DNA from: Blattamonas nauphoetae
Lineage: Eukaryota; Preaxostyla; Oxymonadida
DNA: 54,909 nt
Assembly (NCBI GenBank): GCA_033064195.1
Contig: JARBJD010000423.1
Span: 1 to 54,909, forward strand
Direction: 5' to 3'
A program made the position numbers and the translations under genes. Positions within the stretch are counted from its first letter, which is position 1, and every line of letters starts with the position of its first letter. Shown here in pieces: positions 7,843 to 18,533 of this stretch. The notes under the pieces are model-generated. The model had not been told where the DNA came from. It ran no database searches and saw only the letters and a program-made list of their open reading frames with translations.

Positions 7843-9009
7843 ATCATTTCACATACTTTTTTGAATCATTTTTGTTGTTTTAAAGAGAGAAAAACCTGAA
7901 CACAAGCGACATTTTCACTATTGGTGTCATATTTCACACCGTTTTCACGATCGTCAATTTCCCTCTCAGTTTCATACTTGCCCGTTTCGTTCATGCTTGT
8001 TTCGCTTTCTTTTACTCTGTTTTTGTGAAAAAGTTGATGAAAACTTGACTAAAATGATGTGCTCGTGAAGTGAGAACTGCCCACAAAATGGAAGTGATGT
8101 GAGAAAAATGGAGAGGAGTAATGGTTCAACTCGAGGTGAAATGTGGAGAGAATGATGTGAGAAAGAAGGGGCTGAAGTGGTGTTCAAACATGCAAACACT
8201 GTGAAAAGCTGTGAAATGACGAATCAAAAAAGTGAAATTTTGAGACAACTATCCGACAAAAAATTCTGAAAATTTGAGCACACCTTCCTCTAACAACGAG
8301 AAAGAAGGCGCAATATGTGAAAATCGGGGCAAAAATCTAATAGTGTGCAAGTTGTGAAGAAAAGAGTCGTCAAAACGGTGAAGTGAAGAACCAACAAAAT
8401 GAAACTAAGGAAATGCGCTATACGTCTCGCGTCGACTTATGTTCGTTAAAATGATGTAATAACGGAGTAAATGAAGTGAAAGTAGTGAAATGTGAAAATT
8501 CATGAAAAAGTGTCCGAAACTTGTGGTGACAAATGTCGAGATCCACCGAATCGTCACCTGACGTCGGGGAAGTAAATGGAGTGTAAAAACGTTAATAGGG
8601 GACGAAAGCGGTCCAGAAAATGATAGTGCTGAAAGTCCAAACCTCCCAGAAAAAAGTTCGAGATTTTGACCATGGATATGGGTCGGATCAAACTTTTTTT
8701 TCAGAAAGTGCTTTTTATCGAAAATCCTACCTTTCAAAATGATTTCCGTCGCAATCAAACGTGTTTGAACACAATTTGAGCCATAAAGCGGTTCATAGTA
8801 GCAAAATCGGAACATCGACTTTTTTGGTCACTTTTTGGACTAAAGTTCAGTACGCAGTTCGACGAATTCTCAACCGATTTTGATCAAACCTCTTTTGCTC
8901 GATGACCGACAATGTCCCCGACATTTTAGAATTTTTTTCAGAATTTTTCGAAATGGTTATCATGTTGGATTTCGTTGATTTGTGGTCAAAAATAGATTTT
9001 CAGTATTTT

Positions 9010-9604
9010 CATGACCTATCATGGTACTTTCTCAAGTGAGGACGGTCTCCAAAATACAACCAATTGTCCAAGCGAACGTAATACTCATTCTTTGTTCGTA
9101 AATCGCGATATTTGAATGGCTCAAGTACCTTTTTGTATGTTCCAATGAGTTCACAATTCTCTTTTTTTTCAATTCATTTTCAACAAACGATTGTGTGTAA
9201 TGTTTTCGTTGACAATTATGAGCTCGATATCCCTTCATCCATTTCGATGGAATCACTTTCCATTCGACTCCTTCGTACCGGTATGTGACAAGTGAATCAG
9301 CATACTTGTATTCAGAAATGAGTTCACAATTTTCGTTTTTCATTGACTCGAGAAACTTTGCTTTCGTGCAACAATTGGATACTTGAATGTATCTCTGGCG
9401 ATTCGTGTGTGGTCTAGATCCTTTGACAAAACGCTGTAAGTACACTCGATAAATGTCATCTGGTTTATCTTCGTGATAATATTCGAAAGTGCTCGATGTG
9501 AGATATGTTGTTCCTTGTCGATTGAGAGTTGGTGGAACTTTCATCTTCAAATTTTCTTTGTCCAATATTTCCTGTAGTTGATTTGGTGTTAATACGCAAC
9601 TCAT
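9010..9604 (-). pseudogene. Element E scrap: terminal gene with repeated Cys/Tyr-rich modules, broken
   Basis: The start is the ATG at 9604, which follows a T-rich stretch with TTTTTTAATTTGGATAAA, the same leader as in the other terminal genes. The protein contains ENCELISEYKYADSLVTY, YEGVEWKVIPSKWMKG and HYTQSFVENELKK, all matching the terminal gene of B (40869-41222) and D (45948-46373). It also has an extra N-terminal module of about 90 residues not seen in those copies. The repeated roughly 50-residue module resembles small DNA-binding modules attached to viral and phage endonucleases; that is a weak resemblance. It belongs to a separate, diverged relative that abuts A's eroded end. Broken, with about one break. 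Confidence 0.6.
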
Positions 9605-10250
9605 TTTATCCAAATTAAAAAATTGAATAAAAAAAGAAATCGACTTTGTTTTTGGAAAGTACTCAAAAAAAGCTTCAAAAAGGACACTTTTCACGAGGTC
9701 CTTTTTTGGCCATTATTTTTAGAATTTAGGCCAAATATTGATGTCATCAAAATGTCATAAATTCCTTTTAATACAAGATTCAAAATTGGTCAATCGGCGT
9801 TGACTTTTAGTTTTGATTTCAATGACAATTTCAGATTGGTTCTCTATTCGCTTCTATAACTACTAACTTGGTCAGCCCGTATCTCCCCACTCAGCTGGAT
9901 ATCGAGTTTGCTATTGTCAATGGTAATTCGTTTCGTCATATTTCATCAGTAGTCAGTTTTTCACAATTTTGAAAAAAATGTTCAACTTAGGTTTTTTCGG
10001 CTTGATCGAGCCCATGATCAAATGGGAGAAAATTTTTGAAAACTTGGCAGCGTACCCACGCTCTTAATAGTGCCCTCAAAAACCCGCTTTTATCCATAAA
10101 CCCGCACAAAATCCAAAATGTTGATAACCATTATGAAATAATTCTTTCCATTTCAGATTTTCACTTTTTAAACCTAGTTACTCAAAACTGATTAAAACGG
10201 AGGTGGATCAAAATCAAAAAGTGGGTCTGTTTTGTGCCGAACACTCGAGG
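9605..10250. other. Gene-free stretch between element scrap E and host island
   Basis: A/T-rich with no credible ORF. The part up to about 9710 probably belongs to E. Motifs near 10030-10110 (GAAAACTTGGCAG, TAGTGCCC, AAACCCGCACAAAATCC) recur in inverted form near 15250-15425. This suggests scraps of one repeat family on both sides of the dynein/TmcB block. Confidence 0.5.
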
Positions 10251-10873
10251 AGTGCGACTCAGCACTTCGCGGCCAACACAACATCATCCCCCAAGAGTTG
10301 TTCTTCGACTTCAATCAGTTCTGATAGATAATATGGCCTCACCTCGTTTCCTCGGATGACACTTCAACCGCGCAACGACTCGCGTCCAAATCACATTCTC
10401 TCCACTGTTTTTCACAATGATCCTTTATCTCACTCTTCCATCCTCTGACGATGAATGCCCAACTCGACAAGTACATCAACACAGACGAGCCAACTGGAGC
10501 AAGGGCAGTTGATCATTCATTGTATGCCATCATCGGATCATCCACACTCAGCCTCACCAAAATTGCGTTCCAGCTCGAAATAATCATTTCCTCGCTTTTA
10601 AATGGCATCGACAGACTCATCAGCTGATGCCAGTTCGTCAGTCACGCAGGTCAGCTTTTTACCCCAAACAGGCACGCCCCTCATCTCGTCCTTTCCAGAA
10701 AACAAGTCGGAACAACTGTCATCAACTGGAGCTGTTGGAATTGTTCCTCGCTGAGCACCGCACCAACGAATCTTGATTTCGATCCATGTTCGCTGATAAA
10801 GTCCATGAAAGTTACCAGACGAAGACGGTTGATCTCGATCGATTCATCTTTTATGAAATCCACCAAGGACGGA

Positions 10874-11108
10874 ACTCTCGCACAAACGAAGAAGGGTACT
10901 CTGAACGTGTACAAACAGGTTGTGGCTGAGCTCCGTTACCTCCTAGCATAATTGCACATCCGATTCGATCTGAATGACATTAGTAACATCATCGGCAGCC
11001 TCTACCGTGCCAACAGGAACCAGATCAACAAAGTTGGCGTGATCCGACTGTGGGCTCACGAGTGCACACGAACATTCAGCCATCGTCTCGTGGACTACGC
11101 AGACAGTC
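10874..11108 (+). pseudogene. Dynein heavy chain fragment (AAA3 C-terminal region), decayed
   Basis: In the frame running through 10952-11108 the product reads LHIRFDLNDISNIIGSLY and then RLWAHECTRTFSHRLVDYAD. This matches the dynein heavy-chain pattern HYxFNLRDxSxxxxG...RLWxHExxRVFxDRLVDxxD. Just upstream NVYKQVVAEL fits the family's xxYxxVxxxLLPTPxKxHY stretch, but the LPTP part is corrupted and an in-frame TAG lies at about 10947. Only a few hundred bases of a gene normally over 12 kb are present. It is an isolated relic, consistent with a flagellated or ciliated host. The bases 10250-10870 upstream show ORF scraps I cannot place. Confidence 0.65.
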
Positions 11109-11309
11109 CTGACCCGAGCCAAATTTGCATTTGACACTTCAATTACGCACCTCTCTTCGCCACCAATCTGCCATCGTCATCTTCACCGCACTCCTCTCTC
11201 TCATCCAAGACAAAATGAAGATCGGCGATAACAAGGAAGGTATTCGGTTAATGCCCAGCCGAGCCGACGCCGTCTGCCTCTTATCAGCCAAACATGAGTG
11301 CGTATGACA

Positions 11310-12211
11310 GGACAGTCTGTCCAGTCAAAGTTGCTGAGCGAGCAAGTGAATCGAAAAGTGCCGAAATACACCAACGCAAGGCAGGTGCAAGAAGCAATCA
11401 AGTTCTTGACCGAGAAAGAATGCAGAAAGAACAGAGAGTGCATTTCTCTTGCCGATCAGATCCTGTGCAGTGCTCAGAAGAAGATGCTCTCTTCATGCGA
11501 GCTTTGGATCTGCTCAGCTTTCTTCTATCTTTCCAAACCAACAGCCAGATGAAGATGGGCGACTGCCTCCGAACAACCAACCAGTGTGTGCCTTCATTGC
11601 ACGAGCGATGGGTTGTGTTTGCGCTGATGCGAGATATGGAACGAAAGACAAGTGCACAGGGCGGGCAGAATTCACAGGGTGTGTCATTCAAACTGATCTT
11701 TGCAAAAGCTACGAAAGCACACGACATGTCCCGCACCTACCTCCAACAAGCGTATCTGCTCCTCTCCAAAGAAAACATGGATTTGGACAGAATCATGCTC
11801 TTCTTGGACAAGGCAATCGGATTCGAGCGTGACTCGCGAGATGTTTACCAGCTGCTCCTTCGCCAGTACCCAAACAGTGCGCAGGTGATCAGAGGATACG
11901 GGGCACTGCTGAGAGACATCTACAGAGACGACGACACAACCATGCTGATGTTCACAGAAGCAAACATCATCGAAGAGGACACGACACTGACCGAGACGAT
12001 GAGCAGAGTGAGTGGAGGAAGCAAGCTGTCGAGCATTGCTGGACGGTCGAGTGGGCAACAGAAAAAGAAGAAGAACAGGAACGACTCTGGCGCCACTCTC
12101 CAGTTGGACGAGGACAAGACAGCGCTCCTGCCTCTGTTCATCCACATTGTGATCATGTCGGGGATTGTGATTGTCGGGACCATGGTGGCGATGTTTTTGT
12201 GGTTGTGCTGA
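11310..12211 (+). pseudogene. TmcB-like membrane protein gene, N-terminal part, frame disturbed
   Basis: One frame gives YTNARQVQEAIKFLTEKECR followed by SLADQILCSAQ, matching the opening of TmcB/TmcC-like protist proteins (ARQVE.A.RFL..KE.R). Near 11550 the match switches to a second frame: PSLHERWVVFALMRDMER, then SRTYLQQAYLLLSKENMDLD and QYPNSAQVIRGYGALLRDIY, with a poly-Lys stretch and a transmembrane segment (about 22 hydrophobic residues at the end). These are family hallmarks (helical repeats, then a membrane domain). The frame switch, with no obvious intron there, argues for decay, but an unrecognised intron cannot be excluded. TmcB-like proteins are large membrane proteins of unclear function in protists. 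Confidence 0.55.
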
Positions 12212-13241
12212 TAACGTTCACAGCGTGCAGTGTCACCACCGACCATGTCAGCCACTTCACAATACACAGAAGCTCAGCTGGAATCCATGAACGTGACCTT
12301 CATGGCCAGCACCAGTCTCATCAACAAAGTGTTCGAGAGGAGAGCAACCACGCTCCTCGAGGGACTGGACGAAGTGTCCCAGGAAGCTTCGGCGACGCAT
12401 TAATTTTCGACGATGGAATTCGAAGACATCCCCATCATCATCCCGTCCTCCAATGAGATCAAGTTCGGATCCGCCTCTACGATGCGTGTGACAGACGCAA
12501 GTCGTGAACATGAACCTGATTGACCTGGTCAACAACATCGCCAACGTAGCTGCTCTCATCATTATCAACGAAGGATTCTGGAACACTGTGGAATGGCCTG
12601 GCCTCCCTGCCCAGCTCTACTTCGTGATTAAGAACGGACCAGTGCCAACTCCGAACAACAGTCGTTGGCCGTGCAGTACGTCGACATCGCGGTTGGAGGA
12701 GCCTCGGTTGTACACCATCTCATCGTCCTGATTGTGCAGAATGTGCAGACCATCAACAAACTCAAGCGAGAGCGAAGAGAAGTTTTATTCTAAATCGCAA
12801 CTGCCCGCGAGGATGACGTCCTCAAACTGAAGCTTCGGCTGGATGAAACAGAAGTAACCGATGAGGAGCTGGAGCTAAACACTGAACGAGGGCAGGTGAA
12901 CGACGATGAGACAATGAAAATGATGCTGATCTCACAAGGAATGAACCCACAGATGATTGCGATGATGCAGATTGCAGAAATGATGGGAAAGAAGAATCAG
13001 GACGATGAGGAGAACGAAGAAGACGAGAATGAGAAGAAGAACGAGCTGAAAGACGGCGAGAAGGTAGAGACAAAATCGCTGAAAGCGAAGAGAGAGCTGA
13101 AGAGGAAGAGAAAGAAAATAAAAGAAGAAGGGCAGAAACGATCTGACACCGCAACAGATTGATCTGCTCAACAAAATGTCAAACTTCGTCCCAAACTCTT
13201 TCTCCGTCCGCGTTGTGATTGGAATCATCCAAATTGTTGGC
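12212..13241 (+). pseudogene. TmcB-like gene, middle part, poorly preserved
   Basis: Pieces in several frames continue the preceding host gene. One (from about 12245) reads YTEAQLESMNVTFMASTSL, and another (about 12510) reads NLIDLVNNIANVAALIIINE. A third (12840-13160) is a highly acidic-basic linker rich in Glu, Asp and Lys, and a fourth (13175-13240) reads MSNFVPNSFSVRVVIGIIQI, a membrane segment start. The order (membrane segment, loop, charged linker, second membrane segment) fits one long membrane protein. Several frame changes occur with no good splice sites between some pieces, so I call it a decaying gene. Confidence 0.4.
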
Positions 13242-13244
13242 GGT

Positions 13245-14132
13245 GTGCTCACATTCTCAACTCATTTGCCTTTCCTCCTCATCTCCTCGTCTTTCTCCTC
13301 TCACAGTGTGTCGTGGCGGAGCAGAAGGACAGTGGATCGACAGCAGACACATCTCATCCGACATATGCCATATGAAGGCACTACTCGCGAGTGAGGTATC
13401 CTCCCTTCCGCTTCTAACAACCCATTTCCTCCACCCATCTCTCCGTCTCTCTTTTCACTCGTTTTCAGGGTTCCTCCTCCCAAAACGTCATCCCGACTGG
13501 CGACCAAATCTTCGACACATTGTCCATTGAACCAACGATGAAGAATGGCAGCTCGGTCAACGCACTGATGTTCGAGGTTTGACTCCTCCATGCGATCTTC
13601 ACTTCGTTCTGTCCGCTTTCTTACATCGATCTCATTTCTCTCTCATCACACGCTATTTTCATCACTCTCCCAGTCAACTGAATCCATGCCCTACGATCCT
13701 GCCGATTGTGCAGTGGAAATTCGGATTTATGGACTAACAGGAAACTTCAGCGGACTGCAGGCACTCATCCTGAAGCACATTGAGGCAGCCCGCATGATTG
13801 CTACAGCACCGAATCCCTACAACGGGATGCCGCTCAGCAACGAGAACGTCCAGGTATGCTCTCCACTCTCCTCCTTCTGATCCCCCTTTCTCTCGCGTTG
13901 TGTCCTCTCCTCTCAGATCATGGGTTCTCTCCTCGTGTACGATCTGCGTGGCGGGTTCAAAATGCTCCTCGAAGCTGTTATCAGCGAGATGACAAAGACA
14001 ATCAGCGAATTCCAAATTCTCCTCATCATCTCGTTCATCGTCGCATTTTTCCTCGCTTGTGTCGCCTTCTTCGCCTTTATTGTCCCATCAAATCCCTCTC
14101 GACGACAGTGGCGAACGGGACAGAAGCACTGA
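13245..14132 (+). CDS. TmcB-like gene, C-terminal part with three spliceosomal introns
   Basis: Four coding blocks join in one frame: up to 13395 (…ICHMKALLASE), 13469-13576 (starts GSSSQNVIPTGDQIFD), 13674-13853 (contains PYDPADCAVEIRIYGLTGNF), and 13917-14132 ending in TGA (contains LLVYDLRGGFKMLLEAV and a transmembrane segment). The introns are 13396-13468, 13577-13673 and 13854-13916 (73, 97 and 63 bp). All are phase 0, start GT(A/T)T, end CAG and are pyrimidine-rich. The preserved frame across four blocks argues that this end was coding until recently. The final hydrophobic stretch (IVAFFLACVAFFAFIV) anchors it in a membrane. The upstream boundary of the first block is uncertain. Confidence 0.55.
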
Positions 14133-16380
14133 AAGGTATCATCTCGCATCACCTGCGATTTAAAATCCAACACTATCGAACAGCTCAACATTTGGAGCAG
14201 GGAGGACGACTGAACGTGAAGCAAGGGTGGAGGAGAACGTCGATCTTGTGCGGAACATGGAGGTGCGAGGGATCATCGGGAAACACCTATATCTGAGCAC
14301 CACGCATTGAATATTTCTTTTCGCCATTGTTTCTACATTTCAAACACTGTTTCAATTCAATTTACCAATTTTTTAAAGAATTCAATTCAGATCAAAACCA
14401 TTAAAATGGCCAAAAATTTTAGAAAACTTGCAAAAAAGCCTTTTTATCCCCAAGAAGACTATATGTGCTCTTGTCCGTCAAAACAGCTTCATTTCGATAT
14501 GATTAGTCACATTCGATTAAATTTAATCTGTCTTAAAATCAATAGTCTGAAAAACTGGTGTTCATGATATATCCCCCTTGTCGAATGGAGGAGTCCTCTG
14601 CGACTTGTGCCCTCATTATCTTCGCTTCCATCATATGTATATTCTTCTTCTTTCATGTTTTATTCCTGGCTGGCTTTTTCAGCGAGAATGAGTAATCATC
14701 TTTCAGAACTGATAATTGGACAAAGATGAGATATTGATCAATGAAAATGGCAGAGCATGCTATTTCGACTCTTTTTTCCATATTCTTCCATTTAGATGAT
14801 TGTTATACCATTTTGTCTTCTTTCTGAAGAGCTCAGCGGAGAACAGACTTGATTTCCACCTATGTAGTGAGGTCTGTTGCAACAACAAACAAAAAAGGCA
14901 GTTAAATTCCGGAATTAGGACGAGAGAAAAAGCGATATCATGAAATATGCATACATATTAGTTTTGGTGGAGGTTGAGAGATGGACCGTACGAGCAGGCT
15001 ACAAGGAGAAAATGTAGAACGATATCCAGTGACCAGATACAAAATCTCCAGAATCTTCATCCCACACAATCAGGGAGTCGTGATGAAGAGACGACAGCTA
15101 GGAAGCATGACACAAAATCTTCAAGTCACTTGCTCAACTCTTGAAGAGTAGGAGTCACTTCACTTTACACTCATTTTCGTACCTATTCTCGTTTTATCCC
15201 AGAATTCTGTCAAATTAACAAATATTGAACGATATTGCGGTCAGGGGGATGGGAGCAAGTTTTCTAAAATTTTTGGCCAAATATTAGTGATGAACCCTCA
15301 TGTAATTTGTGATGTGGTGAGATAAAAATGCAAATTTCAAGATCAGTGCAATTATTTCAACTTGATTTCTCAAAACTAGAATTTGTGCGGGTTTTTGTAT
15401 TTTGTGCGGGTTTATCCGGGCACTATAACGATCTAAGGGAAAACCACAAAACCCCTGGAATCCACATAAATCAAACGTCCACCAAAAAGTGAAAGAGAAT
15501 CACATTAGAAACAGGTGAGGACAAGAAATTGGGTGTGCAAATTGAAACTGGGGGAGATGAAGCCCATTCTTTTTTTCTACCCATAATCAGTGCGATTTCC
15601 GATTTGAATCTGGAGATCGACTATTCCTGTCAATCTTGCGTCATTGTGTGTGATAGTTGCTCCTTCCAGCCTATATTGAACAAAAGCGTGAACTGTCATA
15701 ACAAAGTGTTCTTTGGGTTGATCTGTCGTTCAGAATGACGAAACCGCGAATCTTCTCACATTACGATATGTAGGGACATGTGAGACAATAAGGAGAGACT
15801 TAATCATCAATCATGAAATGAGAAAACATGAAAGGAGGTGAATCTCGACTGACCCATCGTATCTCATCCATTCGCACTGAAACAGCACTGATTTGAGTCG
15901 TTTGAGCTGACTTTACTACTTCTGAACTTCACATTAGAGTGACAGACAGAATGAGGAGAGACTGTGAGTGTATGCTGATCTGCACTGAAACGAGGAGCAT
16001 CCGCTGTGTCCACTGAGTGAGCGTCAGGATCAACTGGGGCGGCGAAGGAAGTTACGTGTCAGATTCCCACTCCTCGTTCTCCAGTGGAGAATATTGTTCT
16101 GGTGTGGGTGGTCCTGCTGTTGTCCTAATTCGAGGAGTGGCGAGAGAACGCATGTCGGTTCTGCCTCCTGGTTGTTCTTCAGAATAATGTTGATCAGAGT
16201 CGGCAGACAGACCGCTGCGAGAGGAACACAAGATGGTGTGGAGCTCGTGTGAGGGCCTACTACGAGATTCGCTCAATCAGGTCGGAGCGCAGGATTCCTA
16301 TCCCGCGGAGATTCGTCTCCGATGAGGGTTCGGCCATCTTGTCACCACTTCATGGCAAGTGAGGGAGTGATCGGCGACGG
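14133..16380. other. Gene-poor host stretch
   Basis: No recognisable gene. Short ORFs (for example 15529-15738) lack any family signal. Around 14405-14430 and 15255-15285 are GGCCAAAAATTTTAGAAAAC-like sequences. At 15385-15420 the phrase TTTTGTGCGGGTTT is present, resembling the inverted copy near 10080-10120. A 35-bp sequence at 15448-15482 has a perfect inverted copy at 20372-20406. Confidence 0.5.
15448..15482. repeat. 35-bp inverted repeat, left copy
   Basis: Runs from AAAACCCCTGGAATC to AAACGTCCAC and is a perfect reverse complement of 20372-20406. After one mismatch a further six bases pair (AAAAAG with CTTTTT). The length and spacing suggest DNA transposon ends. Confidence 0.75.
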
Positions 16381-16385
16381 TCACG

Positions 16386-17459
16386 TTAGAAGGACACGTT
16401 GTTCCGTTTTTGGAAGCTGTAAACAACGCAAGAATCCGTGAAAGAAGAGCGAAGGAGAAAAATGAACGACATTACACGGATCTGGTTCAGAAGGGCGAGT
16501 AGGGGATCGTGGGTGTTGATGCGGACGGAATCGAAGATGACGGGATGGGTGGTGTGGATAAACGTGCAGAACTGGTTCGCCTCCCACTTCGCAAAGAACG
16601 AGTCGAGAAGGATGTCTGTCGTGGCGTTGAGAGTAGCTATGGGCGAGGGGGGGACGTAGGTGGACGGGAAGGGGAGTGGGGACAAGTGGATCAGCGGGTC
16701 AGAGGACGGTGCTTTGGGGGAGCACACAAACAGCGTGGAGAGGAGGTTTGGAGGGAGGCACTTTGAAATGAACGGAACGAAAGATGAAGTCCCATGCGAC
16801 TTGAAGAACGCCTTGAACTCTTTGTTGGATCCGAAGGAAAAAGTGATGACCTGGTCGGGATCGACATACGAACACTCCGCCTTTGTCACCGCAGACGCCC
16901 ATGCATTCTCGACCACGACAAAATACTTGAGGAACGCGCAGTGCTCGGCAGTCACTCCGAAGCGGAGGGCAGAAAGGGTGAAGTGGACGAGACCCGACTC
17001 GACCATGCACGTCTGATACATCTCGCCCACCTTCCTGACCTTGTCGGCGCGGAAGAGAGAGAGGAGGAGGATGAAGACAGCTGAGCGTGTGACGGGAGAC
17101 GGGGTGAGGAGGCAGCGGGAGATGATGTGGAGAGCTTCGGAGTACGGCGAGACTGACCCCGACCGGGTTGTGTCGTCGAAGGTGACCATGTCGTCCTTCA
17201 GAAGGAGGTCGGTGATCACGCACACGTACTGCACAACAGAAACATGGCCGACCTCCTCTTTGTACATCTTGAGGCGAGTGGACGGAGGGAACGCCATGTC
17301 GTTTGTCTTCTGGGCATCAGCGTGGGGAGGGATGGAGAGAGGGAAGCAGGCAAACAGATTGGTGAGGTGCCCGCCGCGTCCACCACTGGAAGCTCCTCCC
17401 CATTCTGAGCCTCGCCCACCAAACGACTTCTGTAGCGAGAACTGTCGGTACTCGTCCAT
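16386..17459 (-). CDS. Unrecognised host protein (357 residues in the open frame)
   Basis: A long open frame in G+C-rich DNA, unlike the A+T-rich elements. It opens with a Gly/Ser-rich stretch (GGRGSEWGGASSGGRGG) and continues with regular hydrophobic helices (VSVVQYVCVITDLLLKDDM, SAVFILLLSLFRADKV, LLDSFFAKWEANQF), as in an alpha-solenoid. No transmembrane helix or enzyme motif is convincing. Just upstream on the same strand the frame continues as an acidic run (DEEDDENFD) up to an in-frame TAA near 17500. Either an intron ends there (CTTCAAG) or the gene is cut. I cannot name the family. Confidence 0.45.
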   Translation of the reverse strand: MDEYRQFSLQKSFGGRGSEWGGASSGGRGGHLTNLFACFPLSIPPHADAQKTNDMAFPPSTRLKMYKEEVGHVSVVQYVCVITDLLLKDDMVTFDDTTRSGSVSPYSEALHIISRCLLTPSPVTRSAVFILLLSLFRADKVRKVGEMYQTCMVESGLVHFTLSALRFGVTAEHCAFLKYFVVVENAWASAVTKAECSYVDPDQVITFSFGSNKEFKAFFKSHGTSSFVPFISKCLPPNLLSTLFVCSPKAPSSDPLIHLSPLPFPSTYVPPSPIATLNATTDILLDSFFAKWEANQFCTFIHTTHPVIFDSVRINTHDPLLALLNQIRVMSFIFLLRSSFTDSCVVYSFQKRNNVSF

Positions 17460-17504
17460 CGCGTCGAAGTTCTCGTCGTCTTCTTCGTCTTGAAGTTAAG
17501 TGGT

Positions 17505-18533
17505 GAGGTCAGTCGCTTGTCCTTCCTGCACCTCCGACTGGACACTGTCCGAAAATGGAGTGGGAGTGTCTTGGAGGGTGAAGGACGACGAGCGTGCAAG
17601 TGAAGACTGGCCGCGAGGGAGTGATGGTGATGAGATTGCCAGTGCACGCTGTGACACTGGTCTCGAAGTCGGCCGACTCTTCCTTCACCAGCTGGATCAT
17701 GGCCGTGCACACTGTACATCCAGACTGTCTCGAATGACGGTATTGACTGTGCATGCTCGCAAGCTCGTTTCACTTCTCCTCGCGAGCGTGCCTCCTCTCT
17801 GCGTACCGCGACATTCTCTTGATCAGGACGGACATGTCCATCTTGACGGTTTCCCGTTCGTCAGGGGAGGAAGCAAAGGTGAATAGTGTTAAGATGTGGG
17901 CGAGTTCTGGTAAATAAAGGAAATTAGTATCCTTTCGAGCGAGATATGTGTCATCATGAGTGTGTGAAGTGACATTTAAATTGTATTCGCTTCTCTCGTC
18001 ATCATGATCAGAATACCAACATTTCACTTGATTTCTCGGATATTGCTTCTTTTTGTGGACATCGAGCTTGGGGATGAAGATTTGCTCTTGTGACGGCAAG
18101 TCTGATGAGTCACGTTCCTTTGTTTGTTTCGTTTAGGATCTTGTTGTGATCGTCGTTGTTGTCGAGAAGGAATTGGATGAACTGGCCAACGACAAGCATT
18201 GTGGTCACGGTGAGTGGATTGTCAGGAGTAATCATGACAAAGGTGACGAGTCTACACCAACAGAAGTCGAACAGCACGGATAAAGCGGAATATGGACTTG
18301 AAGCTGGAGCATTGACAGCAAATAGACCATCATGATGTTCTCCACAACACTTCTGTAAGTTGTGGAGATGATGAAAGGAGGAATCTTCTCTGTCCATGTG
18401 CGAAAGTGGTGCAATGTTCAACAGCAATATCTTCATATAAATCAGTCCAGAAAGCATCGACCGAACTGATATGATGTGATTGAATGAGAAGTAACTCTCC
18501 AGGGCATCGAAGAACTTGGCTAAGAACGGGCAA
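17505..18533 (-). pseudogene. Upstream pieces of the same or another unrecognised host gene
   Basis: Minus-strand frames in succession have coding-like composition: LLLIQSHHISSVDAFWTDLY near 18470, SALSVLFDFCWCRLVTFVMI near 18280, LAHILTLFTFASSPDERETV near 17880, and CTAMIQLVKEESADFETSV near 17690. They are separated by stops and frame changes. They could be exons of the gene ending at 16386 or a decayed neighbour. I recognise no domain, so this is listed only as probable remnants of host coding sequence. Confidence 0.3.

Larger units (their letters stand above)
1..8988 (+). mobile_element. Element A: partial Polinton/Maverick-type element (right part)
   Basis: Eight genes in the order found in element B lie here: the 317-residue protein (cut by the window edge), 202-residue, two MAPG-starting small proteins, two capsid proteins, 136-residue protein, and the opposing fibre gene. 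They are followed by a terminal repeat that matches the element B terminal repeat in patches up to about 8988. The outermost roughly 310 bases of that repeat are absent, and a scrap of another element (E) follows directly. The genes look open, but the end is eroded, so A is older than B. Family assignment rests on gene content shared with B and D (PolB, integrase, ATPase, capsid). Confidence 0.9.
7165..8988. repeat. Right terminal inverted repeat of element A, outer end lost
   Basis: Patches match the element B repeat in order: the stretch with GATCGATCACTCATT-like sequence near 7390, the block around 8100-8200, and the outer block 8670-8985 (GGGTCGGATCAAAC, the ACGTGTTTGAACAC region, GACCGACAATGTCCCCGA). 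No credible genes are seen; the ORFs are low-complexity Phe/Ser-rich products of T-rich strands. The last roughly 310 bases expected before the AGTAGT terminus are missing. Confidence 0.75.

Noticed and set aside
15529-15738. 69-codon ORF as a gene
   Set aside because: No start context, no family signal, and its composition matches the surrounding non-coding DNA.
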